Shown: positions 18,152-27,225 of the stretch, piece after piece | Layout: the number at the start of each line of letters is the position of its first letter | How positions within the stretch are numbered: the first letter of the stretch is position 1 | Origin: Burkholderiales bacterium | GTDB lineage: Bacteria > Pseudomonadota > Gammaproteobacteria > Burkholderiales > Burkholderiaceae_C | Direction: 5' to 3' | Assembly: GCA_947453625.1 (NCBI GenBank) | Contig: CANGHK010000019.1 | Span: forward strand, 18,720-82,719 | Length of the DNA: 64,000 bases | Notes under the pieces: model-generated | The model's database searches: none | The model's input: the letters and a program-made list of their open reading frames with translations, nothing else | Told to the model about the DNA's origin: nothing | Program-made: the position numbers and the translations under genes

Positions 18152-20032
18152 TCAGAGCCGAATGACTTCGGGTCCAGGGTGGGCGCTATACAACTCATCG
18201 ACCAGCGCGGCGCGGCCGGTCAGCACGCCGCGTTGGTTGACATAGCCCTTGTCGGTGGTCTCGCCGGCGCCGATGGACGCGGCGGCGTGCAGGATGCGGA
18301 AGGCCGCGATGCGGTGGGTGTTGCCGCCGGCGCCCAGGTTGTAGGTGCGCAGCAGGCCTGCCAGCCGGTCGGCCAGCGCGGCATAGGCCGCCGGCGGAAT
18401 GGGGCCTTCGGCCACGGTGCCTGCGCGGGCCCCCTCGGCAGGATGCACCCAGACCATCAAACGGATGTCGTCGCGGTCGGGGGCGGCGATGACCAGGTCG
18501 GTGACCAGGGGCTGGCAAGCTTCCACCAGCGCCAGGCGCAGTTCACCGGTGGCCACCCAGGAGCCATTGCTCAGCTTGAAGTTCTCGCTCAGGCGGCCGG
18601 CAAAGCGCAGGCCGTCTTCGGGCTGCGCCGGGTTGGCGAACTGCACCAGGTCGCCGACGCGGTAGAACTGCTCCTCATCGAAGGCGGCCGCCGTGAGATC
18701 GGGCCGGCGCAGGTAGCCCGGCGTCACATTGGGCCCACGAACGCGCACTTCGTAGCGGTCTTCGAACGGCACCAGCTTGATGGTCAAACCTGGCATGGGC
18801 AAGCCGATCTCGCCACCACCCTGGCTGGCCCAGTGCGTGACGGAGATGCCGGGGCCCGTCTCCGTCGTGCCATAGCCCGAGCCGAACGCAATCTGCTGGC
18901 CCAGCGTGCGCACCGCCAGCGCCTGCATGCGCATCCACACCTCCTGCGGCAGGCTGGCGCCGGCATACGTCATGCGACGCAGGCGCGAGAAGAAGGCCAC
19001 GCGCAGGGCGTCGTCGGCTTCCATCGCGTCGGCCAGCATCTGCAGCGCCGACGGCACGCTCAGCAGCGTGGTGGGCCGCAAGTCCCGGATATTCGCGATT
19101 GTCTTGGCGACTTCACTTGGCGTGGGCCGTCCGTCGTCGATGTAGAGCGTGCCGCCCTCGCGCAGGATGCCATGCAGCGTGGCATTGCCGCCCACGGTGT
19201 GGTGCCAGGGCAGCCAGTCCAGCCCGACCGGCAACTGGGGACTGGAGACCAGCAGGCCGCTGGCCTGAACCGCGCTGCACAGCATGCCGTGGGTGTTGAT
19301 CACGCCCTTGGGCGCGCCGGTGGAGCCGGAGGTGAACAGGATCTTGGCCACGGTGGCCGATTGCACCGCGCGGCGGGCGGCCGCCACTTGCGGCCCGACC
19401 TGCGTGTCATACAGGCTGGCGATTGTGGCCACGCCGGCCGCGCCTGGCGCGGCGCTGAGCCAGGGCGCACCCGCCAGCAAGGGCACGCTGCGTGCACCCG
19501 CGTACTGGGCAGCGTCCTGTGCAAACACCAGGCCGGGCTGCAGCAGTTCGGCGATCTCGGCCAGACGGGGACGCGCTTGCGCCAGCAGCGTGTAGTTGGG
19601 TGACACCGGCGACACCGGCACACCCGCCAGCATGCCGGCAAATGCCAGTACCGCATGCTCCAGCGAGGCGCCCGACAGGATGGCGATCGGTGTCTGGTCG
19701 CTCAGCCCCTGGTGCAGCAGCCACTGCGCGACGGCCTGGACACGCTGCCACGCGTCGGCATAGATCAGCGTCTCCCAGGTGCCGTCAGCGGCCTTCTGGG
19801 CCAGGAAGATGCGCTCAGGCGCGGCCGCGGCCCAATGCTCCAGGTAGTCGACGATGTTGCCGACGCAACCCGTCAACGGGATGGGCGAACGCAGCAGGAT
19901 GCTGCCGTCTGCGCGGCGATCGACCACCACGGCCTTGGGCGCAAACCGGATGGCCAGCGGATCACCCGCCTCCGATCCGCTGGCGGGCGCGGCGGCGTCA
20001 CCCCGATGCGTAGGGTCTGGCGCGATGTCCAT
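18152..20032 (-). CDS. Feruloyl-CoA synthase-like AMP-dependent synthetase
   Basis: 626 aa ANL-superfamily ligase, complete: P-loop LFTSGSTGAPKGVINTH, WLPWHHTVGGNATLHGIL (a wording typical of feruloyl-CoA synthases), YGTTETGPGIS, GDLVQFANPAQ, hinge region RLSENFKLSNG and C-terminal lid with DKGYVNQ. It would adenylate a carboxylic acid, perhaps a hydroxycinnamate, and form its CoA thioester. Long N-terminus as in Fcs (residues 1-50 precede the core). The ATG at 20032 follows AAGGGGACACC. It heads the minus-strand operon (ligase, tautomerase, SDR, HCCA isomerase, SDR) and diverges from the HxlR regulator. Fcs identity is likely but the acid is not proven. Confidence 0.82.
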   Translation of the reverse strand: MDIAPDPTHRGDAAAPASGSEAGDPLAIRFAPKAVVVDRRADGSILLRSPIPLTGCVGNIVDYLEHWAAAAPERIFLAQKAADGTWETLIYADAWQRVQAVAQWLLHQGLSDQTPIAILSGASLEHAVLAFAGMLAGVPVSPVSPNYTLLAQARPRLAEIAELLQPGLVFAQDAAQYAGARSVPLLAGAPWLSAAPGAAGVATIASLYDTQVGPQVAAARRAVQSATVAKILFTSGSTGAPKGVINTHGMLCSAVQASGLLVSSPQLPVGLDWLPWHHTVGGNATLHGILREGGTLYIDDGRPTPSEVAKTIANIRDLRPTTLLSVPSALQMLADAMEADDALRVAFFSRLRRMTYAGASLPQEVWMRMQALAVRTLGQQIAFGSGYGTTETGPGISVTHWASQGGGEIGLPMPGLTIKLVPFEDRYEVRVRGPNVTPGYLRRPDLTAAAFDEEQFYRVGDLVQFANPAQPEDGLRFAGRLSENFKLSNGSWVATGELRLALVEACQPLVTDLVIAAPDRDDIRLMVWVHPAEGARAGTVAEGPIPPAAYAALADRLAGLLRTYNLGAGGNTHRIAAFRILHAAASIGAGETTDKGYVNQRGVLTGRAALVDELYSAHPGPEVIRL

Positions 20033-20174
20033 GGTGTCCCCTTGTTGGTTTCGAAATCGCACGGAATCCCGTCGACGGCACAGTTTGAATTCATGAAAGA
20101 TTTATCCCATTCGTGAAATCTCGGTTGCGTCCGGCGCCATGTCGGTGTTAAAAAAGAACCAACACCGTCGAATG

Positions 20175-20186
20175 GCAGAGCTCTGC
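20175..20186. promoter_or_regulatory. Perfect 12-bp palindrome in the ligase-HxlR divergent promoter
   Basis: GCAGAGCTCTGC is a perfect palindrome centred 57 bp upstream of the HxlR start, in an AT-richer intergenic stretch of about 205 bp. A dimeric winged-helix regulator such as the adjacent HxlR protein could bind it. Position and symmetry are the only support. Confidence 0.35.
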
Positions 20187-20237
20187 AAACTTGGTGCTGA
20201 AATAGAATCTTGATCTGGTCAAGACAAGGTGAGCGCG

Positions 20238-20771
20238 ATGCAGTGGGATGAGTTGGACCAGCAGCCATGCTCGGTGGCCCGGACCCTGTCGGTGATCGGC
20301 GATCGCTGGACGTTGCTGATCCTGCGCGACTGCTTCATGAAGGTGCGCCGCTTCGACGACTTCCACGCCCGCCTGGGCATCGGCCGGCCGATCCTGGCCG
20401 ACCGCTTGCAGAAGTTGGTCGACAACTTCGTGCTGACCAAGATGGCGTACCAGACCAACCCGCTGCGCTACGAATACCGGTTGACGCAGAAGGGCTTGGA
20501 TCTGCACCCGGTGATCATGGCCATCGTGCACTGGGGCGATGTGCACATGGTCGGCAAGAAGGGGCGGCCGGTGCTGCACAAGCACACCACCTGCGGCCAC
20601 CACTTCGACCCCGTGCAGGTGTGTTCGGTCTGCGCCGAGACCTTGAACCCGCGCGAGATCACCGTCGATCCCGGGCCAGGCGCTGGCGCTGCGCCAGTCG
20701 CAAACGAGGAAGCGTCCAGGGCCCCCCGGCGGCCCACTCCCCGGAAATCTGCGCAAACTCCCGTGGGCTGA
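20238..20771 (+). CDS. HxlR family winged-helix transcriptional regulator
   Basis: 177 aa. CSVARTLSVIGDRWTLLILR and ILADRLQKLVDNFVLTKM are the HxlR DNA-binding core; the first Cys (about residue 12) is the one many HxlR proteins use for redox or ligand sensing. After the HTH, a tail holds CGHHFDPVQVCSVCAETL, a possible zinc-binding cluster common in this subgroup. The ATG at 20238 has AAGG eight bases upstream; a GTG at 20229 is an alternative. It diverges from the feruloyl-CoA-synthase-like gene and probably controls it and the enoyl-CoA hydratase downstream. Confidence 0.88.
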   Translation: MQWDELDQQPCSVARTLSVIGDRWTLLILRDCFMKVRRFDDFHARLGIGRPILADRLQKLVDNFVLTKMAYQTNPLRYEYRLTQKGLDLHPVIMAIVHWGDVHMVGKKGRPVLHKHTTCGHHFDPVQVCSVCAETLNPREITVDPGPGAGAAPVANEEASRAPRRPTPRKSAQTPVG

Positions 20772-20811
20772 GGCATAACCTGCGTGCCCTCTGCCTCAAC
20801 AGGACCCCACC

Positions 20812-21648
20812 GTGACCACCACCGCTGATCGCCGCATCGACACCGGCACCGACGAATTGCTGTGCGAAGTGCGCGATCGGGTGGCGATCGTCACCTTGAA
20901 CCGGCCTCAGGCACGCAATTCGCTGTCCGACCAGCTGACACCGGCCCTGCGTGAGGTGATTCGCCAGTGCAGTGGTGACGCGACGGTGGGTGCCCTGCTG
21001 ATCACAGGCGCGGGCACGGCCTTCTGTGCCGGCGGCGATGTCAAGGGCATGGGTGCTTCCAGCAACCCGGCCAAGCGCGACTGGACGGTGGAGCAGCGCG
21101 TGGCCGATCTGCAGGATCGGCAGCGCCGACTCACGGGCGCCCTGTTCGGGCTGCGCAAACCCACGCTGGCTGCTCTGCCAGGACCAGCGGCGGGTGCGGG
21201 CTTGTCGATCGCGCTGGCCTGTGACCTGCGCATCGCGGCCGAATCGGCTTTCATCAGCACCGGCTATGTGCGCGTGGGCTTGAGCGGCGACTATGGCGTC
21301 GCCTGGTTGCTGAGCCAGCTGGTCGGCCGGGGCAGGGCCAGCGAGTTGATGCTGTTGTCGGAGAAGGTCAATGCCGCGCGCTGCCTGGGCATGGGCATCT
21401 TCAACCGGGTAGTGCCCGACATGGACTTGCAGGCCGAGGCCTTCACCCTGGCGCGCCAACTCGCCCATGGGCCCGCGCTGGCGCAAGCGCTGATCAAGGA
21501 CAACCTGGACGACAGTTCCACCGTCGGGTTCGATGCCGCACTGGACAACGAGGCGGCGCGCCTCATCCAGTCGACGATGGACGCCGATCACGCAGAAGCT
21601 GTGCGTGCATTCGTCGAGAAGCGTGCGCCTCGCTTCAGGTCGGGCTGA
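20812..21648 (+). CDS. Enoyl-CoA hydratase/isomerase family protein
   Basis: 278 aa crotonase. FCAGGDVKGMG (oxyanion hole 1) and LPGPAAGAGLSIALACDLRI (oxyanion hole 2) are textbook; STGYVRVGLSGDYG follows, with Asp rather than Glu where hydratases often have a general base, so it may be an isomerase or another CoA enzyme. Starts with GTG at 20812 (CAACAGGACCCCACC upstream). It lies 40 bp after the HxlR gene and is likely in its operon. Followed by a strong hairpin at 21656. Confidence 0.87.
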   Translation: MTTTADRRIDTGTDELLCEVRDRVAIVTLNRPQARNSLSDQLTPALREVIRQCSGDATVGALLITGAGTAFCAGGDVKGMGASSNPAKRDWTVEQRVADLQDRQRRLTGALFGLRKPTLAALPGPAAGAGLSIALACDLRIAAESAFISTGYVRVGLSGDYGVAWLLSQLVGRGRASELMLLSEKVNAARCLGMGIFNRVVPDMDLQAEAFTLARQLAHGPALAQALIKDNLDDSSTVGFDAALDNEAARLIQSTMDADHAEAVRAFVEKRAPRFRSG

Positions 21649-21655
21649 CGGGCAT

Positions 21656-21688
21656 GCCGGCTCGGCCACCTGTGCTGGCCGAGCCGGC
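21656..21688. terminator. Strong hairpin terminator candidate between convergent genes
   Basis: Thirteen-base arms, 21656-21668 and 21676-21688, pair perfectly around a 7-nt loop (CCTGTGC) immediately after the enoyl-CoA hydratase stop. A short T-rich stretch (GGGTTCAA) follows. It can serve both strands, as the phospholipase fragment converges from the right. Confidence 0.65.
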
Positions 21689-21716
21689 TGGGTTCAATGC
21701 AGTCTCTTGCCGCGCA

Positions 21717-22454
21717 TCAAAGGTCCCGCTCTGCCACCAGCAGTGACAGCAGCCGCAGCTTCCATTGCAGCCACCAACCGCTGCCGGGCTCGGTGACGGT
21801 GGCGCTGGCCAGGCCATCCTCTTCGAGGTGGGCCCATTCGCTCGTCTGACCGTCGGGCGTCAGACGCACTTGATAAACACTGTTGAACCGGTCGCTCTCG
21901 ATCCAGGTCGTGAAGGCCTGCGCCGGCGCCGGACTGTCGATGACCACACCCAACTCGGTGTTGCCCACCGCCGAGCGGCCGTCCAGATTGGCGCACCCGA
22001 CCAACAGGCGTTGCCGGTCGACGATCGACACCTTGGCGTGCAGCTGCGGTGTCGACCGACCGAAATCGCCAAAGCGCCGTGCCCGCCGGGTTTGCGTGGG
22101 ACTGCGCTCGTACAGCTCCACCCCCAGGCGCAGCATCTCCAGTCGGTAGGCCGAGTAGCGCTCGTGCACCAGCGGCTCGTCGGTGGATCCCAATGAGTTG
22201 GTGAAGACCATGAGCCGGGCGCCACTCGCGCGGGCTGCTCGGATCAGCGGCATGCCCACCTCGCCAGGCACGAAATAGGGCGAGACCATCACGACCTCCC
22301 GCTGCCCCGCAGTGAGGGCGGCGAGCAGCCCGCTCACCGCCTGCGTCGGCGCCATGGCGAGCGTTGTGTCGCTTGCTCTGCGCGCTGGCCGGATCAAGCC
22401 GGTCCGGCGCGGCGCCGCAACGGGGTTCAGTTCGGCGCCGATCGGATATATCAT
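21717..22454 (-). pseudogene. Phospholipase D/cardiolipin synthase-like protein, 5'-truncated
   Basis: From about 22370 the minus strand encodes the second half of a PLD-superfamily protein: VMVSPYFVPGE, FTNSLGSTDEPLVHERYSAY and a single HKD site LHAKVSIVDRQRLLVGCANLD, then EWAHLEEDG and WWLQWKLRLLSLL near the end. Intact relatives have two HKD sites and about 500 residues; here only the C-terminal ~215 residues survive. The first 28 residues up to the ATG at 22454 show no family resemblance. Since both HKD sites form one active site, it should be inactive unless it dimerises. The promoter region of the aminotransferase operon now occupies the breakpoint. Confidence 0.7.
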
Positions 22455-22461
22455 GTATCCG
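22443..22461. promoter_or_regulatory. 19-bp palindrome upstream of the aminotransferase-ABC-amidase operon
   Basis: CGGATA (22443-22448) and TATCCG (22456-22461) are perfect arms around a 7-bp AT-rich spacer, 25 bp upstream of the ATG at 22486. Position suits an operator overlapping the promoter. It shares the GGATATA string with the patch at 4788-4801, so the GntR/FCD protein at 7172 could be a common regulator; that link is speculation. Confidence 0.45.
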
Positions 22462-22485
22462 GACCATGGATGAACAGGTGGCGCG

Positions 22486-23715
22486 ATGAATGCCCGTACC
22501 GAATCCCCCGATCAGCAGTTGCGAGCGCGCGCCCGGCGCGTCGTGCCCGGTGGCATGTACGGTCACATGCGCGCCGAAGGCCTGCCGCCCGATTACCCGC
22601 AGTTCTTTGATCGCGGCCAGGGCTGCCATCTGTGGGACGCCAACGGCCGGCGCTACATCGACTTCATGTGCAGCTGGGGTCCGATCGTGCTGGGCCACCA
22701 GCACCCCGGTGTCACCGAGGCGGTGAACCGGCAGATGGCCGCCGGCGACTGCCTGAACGGCCCGACCGAGCGCATGGTCGAGCTTGCCGAACGCCTGGTC
22801 GGCCTGGTGACCCACGCCGACTGGGCGATGTTTTCCAAGAACGGCAGCGACGCGACGACGACCTGCGTGACACTGGCGCGCGCGGCGACCGGCAAACGCA
22901 AGATCCTGGTCGCCAAGGGCGCCTACCACGGCGCGCTGCCCTGGTGCTCGCCGCATCCGCTGGGCGTCACCGCCGAGGACCGCGCCCACCTGATCACCTA
23001 CCGCTACAACGACATCTCCAGCCTGGAAGCGGCGGTCGATGAGGCCGGCAGCGACCTCGCCGGCATCGTCGCGTCGGCTTTCCGCCACGACTACGGTCTG
23101 GACCAGGAACTGCCCGATGCAGCGTTCGCGCGCCGCGCCAGGGCACTGTGCGACGCAGCGGACGCGGCGCTGATCCTCGACGACGTGCGGGCCGGTTTCC
23201 GGTTGACGCTGCACGGCAGCTGGGACCTGGTGGGCGTACAGCCCGACCTCAGCGCCTGGAGCAAGGCGATCGCCAACGGCCACGCGCTCGCCGCGGTGAC
23301 CGGCAACGGGCGCTACCGCGACGCCGCAGCCAAGCTGTTCGTCACCGGCTCGTTCTGGTGCGGCGCAGTGCCGATGGCCGCAGCGCTGGCGACGCTGGAC
23401 GCGCTGGAACAAGGCGACGGCCCGGCGCGGATGCGGGCTGCCGGCCAGCGCCTGCGCGACGGCCTGGCCGCGCAGGCCGCAGTCTGGGGCCTGGCGATCC
23501 GCCAGAGCGGCCCGCCGCAGATGCCCACGCTGCTGTTCGACGACGACGCCGACTGCGCCAAGGGCTACCGCTTCTGCCAGGAAGCGCTCAAGCGCGGCGT
23601 CTACCTGCACCCGCGCCACAACATGTTCCTGTCGACGGCGCACAGCGACGCCGACATCGACGAGGCGCTGCAGGCTACTGCGCAGGCTTTCGAAGCGATG
23701 GCCAGCGGCGGCTAG
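22486..23715 (+). CDS. Class III aminotransferase, glutamate-1-semialdehyde aminomutase-like
   Basis: 409 aa PLP enzyme of fold type I. CSWGPIVLGHQHPGVTEAVN, SKNGSDATTTCVTLARAATG, YHGALPWCS and LILDDVRAGFR match the GSA-aminomutase/omega-transaminase group; the PLP lysine is in SAWSKAIANGHALAAVTG. It would move an amino group between a substrate and an internal or keto acceptor. True HemL is unlikely because the genes around it encode an ABC importer and an amidase, so a catabolic aminotransferase is preferred. ATG 22486 lies just after CAGGTGGCGCG. Confidence 0.85.
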   Translation: MNARTESPDQQLRARARRVVPGGMYGHMRAEGLPPDYPQFFDRGQGCHLWDANGRRYIDFMCSWGPIVLGHQHPGVTEAVNRQMAAGDCLNGPTERMVELAERLVGLVTHADWAMFSKNGSDATTTCVTLARAATGKRKILVAKGAYHGALPWCSPHPLGVTAEDRAHLITYRYNDISSLEAAVDEAGSDLAGIVASAFRHDYGLDQELPDAAFARRARALCDAADAALILDDVRAGFRLTLHGSWDLVGVQPDLSAWSKAIANGHALAAVTGNGRYRDAAAKLFVTGSFWCGAVPMAAALATLDALEQGDGPARMRAAGQRLRDGLAAQAAVWGLAIRQSGPPQMPTLLFDDDADCAKGYRFCQEALKRGVYLHPRHNMFLSTAHSDADIDEALQATAQAFEAMASGG

Positions 23716-23788
23716 CGTCGCAAGCCCTGCGGTGGGTTGATTTCTTCGACAACCGGCGCCAAGCCGGTGCTGTTTCAAGGAGACCGGG

Positions 23789-25339
23789 ATGATCAGACAA
23801 GCATGGCGCGTTGGCGCAATCGGTGTGGTCGCCGCAGCGCTGTGGGCCGCTGGCCCCGCACAGGCCCAGCCCAAGAAGGGCGGCACGCTGGTCTATGCCT
23901 CGGTCTCAGGACCCGGCACGCTGGACCCGCATGTTTCGTCGAGCGCGGTCGAACTCGAAGTCATCCACAACGTCTTCGAGGGCTTGGTCGCGCTGGACAA
24001 CCAGAACGCGACCAAGCCGATGCTCGCGAGCAAGGCCACGGCCTCGGCCGACGCCAAGACCTACTCGTTCACCCTGCGCCGCGGCGTGAAGTTCCACAAC
24101 GGCGACGAGCTGACTTCAGCCGATGTGCGGGCATCGTTTGAGCGCTACCAGCGCGTCAGCCCGAATGCCAGCAACCTGTCCGGGGTCGAACGCTACGACA
24201 CGCCCGACCCGCACACTTTCATCATCCGGCTCAAGGAGCCCAACGTCGTGCTGCTCGACGTGCTGAAGTCGCCAATCTTCCCGCTGATGATCCTGCCTGC
24301 GGCGCAGAAGGACAAACCCGCGCGCGGCATCGACGTGGTCGGTACCGGGCCTTACTCGCTGGGCGAATGGGTCAAGGACAGCCACCTGGTGATCAAGCGC
24401 TTCGACGGCTATGTCGCCGACACCAGCGCCGCCGGACGCGACGGTTACGCCGGGCGCAAGACCGTGCACGTGGACGCAGTCCGGTTCCGTTTCATGCCCG
24501 AAGCGACGACGCGCATCGCCGCGCTACAGACCGGTGAGGCCCAGCTCGCGGGCAGCATCCCGAGCGAACTGCGCGCACGCATCGAGGAGAAGAACACGCT
24601 GGCGATCCGCGAAGTGTTCCCGGTCGGCGGCAGCTATGTGATCGTCAATTCGCAGTTCGGCGCCACCGCCAACGTCGGCATCCGCCAGGCCATCGCCGCG
24701 GCGATCAACATCGGCGAGATCACCGAGGCCACCGGCGGCATCAACAAGCCCAACCCCTGGATGTCCTTCCCGAACACGCCGTACTACCTGGGCAACACCG
24801 CGCCCACGCCCTGGTACGACCAGAAGAACCCCGCCAAGGCCAAGGAGATCGCCAAGAAGGCGGGCTACAAGAACGAGAAGATCGTCATCGAGACCAACAG
24901 CAACTACCCGTGGATGCGCACCACGATGCTGGTGGTCGCCGAACAGCTCAAGGAGGCCGGCTTCAACATCGAGGTCAAGGTCGTGGACTGGACCACCAAC
25001 GCGGCCCATATGCAGCAGGGCACGGGCGAGTGGAACCTGTCGACCACGCTGTTCGGCCCCGACCATATCCTGGGGCCGCAGCAGTGGCGCCCGCTGGTCT
25101 ATGCCTTCCCCAGCATCAAGGGCAACGACGCGCTAGACGCCGCCTACAAGAGCTTCTTCGCCGAGCCCGAACTGGAAAAACGGCGCGGCGCCTGGCTCAA
25201 GATCCAGCAGCAGGTGCTGGGCAATGCCTACATGATCAAGATCGCCGACTCGGGCCGGTTGACGGGCTATGCCAAGCGGCTCAAGGGCCAGTCCGACTAC
25301 GCCGGCATCCTGCAACTCTGGGACCTCCACCTCGAGTGA
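23789..25339 (+). CDS. ABC transporter periplasmic substrate-binding protein (family 5, peptide/opine type)
   Basis: 516 aa. A signal peptide is clear (MIRQAWRVGAIGVVAAALWA, cleavage near AQAQP). The mature protein follows the SBP_bac_5 plan: GTLVYASVSGPGTLDPH at the start, IHNVFEGLVALD, YSFTLRRGVKFHNGDELTSA and VGTGPYSLGEWV, then the second lobe. Such proteins deliver di/oligopeptides, opines, nickel or other amides to a DppBCDF-type importer. ATG follows AAGGAGACCGGG. It lies 73 bp downstream of the aminotransferase gene and upstream of the two permeases and two ATPases. Confidence 0.92.
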   Translation: MIRQAWRVGAIGVVAAALWAAGPAQAQPKKGGTLVYASVSGPGTLDPHVSSSAVELEVIHNVFEGLVALDNQNATKPMLASKATASADAKTYSFTLRRGVKFHNGDELTSADVRASFERYQRVSPNASNLSGVERYDTPDPHTFIIRLKEPNVVLLDVLKSPIFPLMILPAAQKDKPARGIDVVGTGPYSLGEWVKDSHLVIKRFDGYVADTSAAGRDGYAGRKTVHVDAVRFRFMPEATTRIAALQTGEAQLAGSIPSELRARIEEKNTLAIREVFPVGGSYVIVNSQFGATANVGIRQAIAAAINIGEITEATGGINKPNPWMSFPNTPYYLGNTAPTPWYDQKNPAKAKEIAKKAGYKNEKIVIETNSNYPWMRTTMLVVAEQLKEAGFNIEVKVVDWTTNAAHMQQGTGEWNLSTTLFGPDHILGPQQWRPLVYAFPSIKGNDALDAAYKSFFAEPELEKRRGAWLKIQQQVLGNAYMIKIADSGRLTGYAKRLKGQSDYAGILQLWDLHLE

Positions 25340-25400
25340 ATGACCCGGCCGCAAACCCTGCCAAACGCATGACCAGGCTTGCGCTCCAGGCGACCTCGCC

Positions 25401-26345
25401 GTGAACCGCCTGATCGCCTACAAGATCGCGCAGGCGGTGCCGGTGGTGCTGCTGGTGTCGGTGCTGGCCTTCCTGCTGATGCTGCTGCTGCCGGGCGACC
25501 CGGCGGTCGTGATCGCCGGCGAGCAAGCCAGCCCCGAGGCGATCGCCGCAGTGCGCCGCAGTCTGGGTCTGGACCGGCCGGTGCTGACCCAGCTCGGGCT
25601 GTGGCTGGGCCACCTGGCGCAGGGCGATTTCGGCTCCTCGCTGGTGCTCAACCAGACCGTGCTGTCAGCGGTGGCCGAGCGGCTGCCAGTCACGCTGTCG
25701 CTCACCGGGCTGTCGCTGGCGATCACCTTGCCGATCGGCATCGCGATCGGTGCGATCGCCGCCTACCACCGCCAGACCTGGGTCGATTCGCTGGTGATGT
25801 CGGTCGCGCTGGTCGGCGTGTCGATCCCGGCGTTCTGGATCGCGATCCTGGCGGTGATCCTGTTTTGCGTGATCCTGGGCTGGTTCCCATCCAGCGGCTA
25901 TGCGCCGCTGCTGCAGGACCCTGGGCTGTGGCTGCGATCGCTGGTGTTGCCGGCGGGCATCCTGTCGCTGTTCCAGATCGGTTTTCTGGCCCGTATGACG
26001 CGTTCGGCGATGCTCGACGTGCTGAGCCAGGACTTCATACGCACCGCCCGCGCCAAGGGGCTGAGCGAGTGGGTCACCGTCGGCAAGCACGCCTTCCGCA
26101 ACGCGCTGATCCTGGTGATCACCGCCACCGGCATCCTGCTGTCGGCGGCGATCGGCGGTTCGGTGGTGATCGAGCAGGTCTTCGCGCTGCCCGGGATCGG
26201 CCGCCTCGTGGTGCAGGCGATCCTGGCGCGCGACTACCCGCTGGTCCAGGGCGTGATGCTGATCTACGGCTTCACCTTCGTCGCGATCAACCTGGCCGTC
26301 GACCTGGCCTACACCTGCGCCGACCCGCGGGTGCGCTATGACTGA
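25401..26345 (+). CDS. ABC transporter permease (DppB/OppB type)
   Basis: 314 aa inner-membrane permease with about six helices. N-terminal helix [20 protein letters not shown], the typical [19 protein letters not shown] loop, and the EAA-like coupling motif near [20 protein letters not shown] followed by [12 protein letters not shown]. The C-terminus [14 protein letters not shown] is the DppB ending. ATG at 25401. It overlaps the next permease gene by 8 bp, so translation is coupled. Confidence 0.92.
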   Translation: MNRLIAYKIAQAVPVVLLVSVLAFLLMLLLPGDPAVVIAGEQASPEAIAAVRRSLGLDRPVLTQLGLWLGHLAQGDFGSSLVLNQTVLSAVAERLPVTLSLTGLSLAITLPIGIAIGAIAAYHRQTWVDSLVMSVALVGVSIPAFWIAILAVILFCVILGWFPSSGYAPLLQDPGLWLRSLVLPAGILSLFQIGFLARMTRSAMLDVLSQDFIRTARAKGLSEWVTVGKHAFRNALILVITATGILLSAAIGGSVVIEQVFALPGIGRLVVQAILARDYPLVQGVMLIYGFTFVAINLAVDLAYTCADPRVRYD

Positions 26346-27225
26346 GGTGCTGGTCGCGACACCGAGCAGCGGCACGCTCGCGCCGCGCCGACGCTTCATG
26401 CTGCTGCGCCGGTTGGCCACGCACCGCTCGTTCCAGATCGGCTTCGTGGTCGTGCTGCTGCTGGTGCTGGCCGCGGTCTTCGCGCCGCTGCTCAGCGGGC
26501 TCGACCCGTCGGCGATGAAGGTGCGGGCCCGCTTCAAGCCGCCGTCGCAAGCCTATCTGTTCGGCACCGACATGTTCGGCCGCGACATCTTCACCCGGGT
26601 GCTGTACGGCGCGCGCGTGTCGCTGTGGGTCGGGCTGGTGGTGGCCTGCGTCTCGGGGTTTCTGGGCGCAGTGATCGGCATCCTGGCGGCCCAGTTTCGC
26701 GCGCTCGACGCGCTGGTGATGCGGCTGATGGATGCGCTGATGTCCTTCCCGGCGATCCTGCTGGCCCTGGGCATCACCGCGGCGCTGGGGCCGCGCATGG
26801 ACAGCGTGATCATCGCGCTGTCGGTGGCCTATGTGCCGGCGGGCGTGCGCATCGTTCGCGCCAGCGCGCTGGTGGTGCGCGAGCTCGACTACGTGCAGGC
26901 CGCGCGCATCGCCGGCGCGAGCCAGCTGCGGATCATGCTGCGCCACATCCTGCCCAACAGCGTCGGGCCGCTGCTGGTGCACATGAGCTTCGTCTTCGCC
27001 TACTCGATCCTGGCCGAGGCCGCGCTGAGCTTTCTCGGCGTCGGCGTGCAGCCGCCCACCGCGAGCTGGGGCAACATCATCGCCGAGGGGCGCGACTACG
27101 CCACCCAGGCCTGGTGGGTGATGCTGTTTCCGGGCCTGGGCATCAGCCTGGCCGCGCTCGGCCTGAACCTGCTGGGCGACGGCTTGCGCGACGTGCTCGA
27201 CCCCAGGCTGAAAGGCGTCGGATGA
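26338..27225 (+). CDS. ABC transporter permease (DppC/OppC type)
   Basis: 295 aa. An N-terminal cytoplasmic stretch and first helix ([20 protein letters not shown]) precede the [20 protein letters not shown] segment diagnostic of DppC proteins; the coupling loop is REYDYV-like ([20 protein letters not shown]) followed by [14 protein letters not shown], and the C-terminus has [14 protein letters not shown]. It pairs with the preceding permease and overlaps the ATPase gene (ATGA). Confidence 0.92.
   Translation: MTEVLVATPSSGTLAPRRRFMLLRRLATHRSFQIGFVVVLLLVLAAVFAPLLSGLDPSAMKVRARFKPPSQAYLFGTDMFGRDIFTRVLYGARVSLWVGLVVACVSGFLGAVIGILAAQFRALDALVMRLMDALMSFPAILLALGITAALGPRMDSVIIALSVAYVPAGVRIVRASALVVRELDYVQAARIAGASQLRIMLRHILPNSVGPLLVHMSFVFAYSILAEAALSFLGVGVQPPTASWGNIIAEGRDYATQAWWVMLFPGLGISLAALGLNLLGDGLRDVLDPRLKGVG

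Noticed and set aside
22486..23715. Assignment of the aminotransferase as HemL (glutamate-1-semialdehyde aminomutase)
   Set aside because: It lacks heme-biosynthesis context and is tied to an ABC importer and amidase; the family resemblance alone is not enough.
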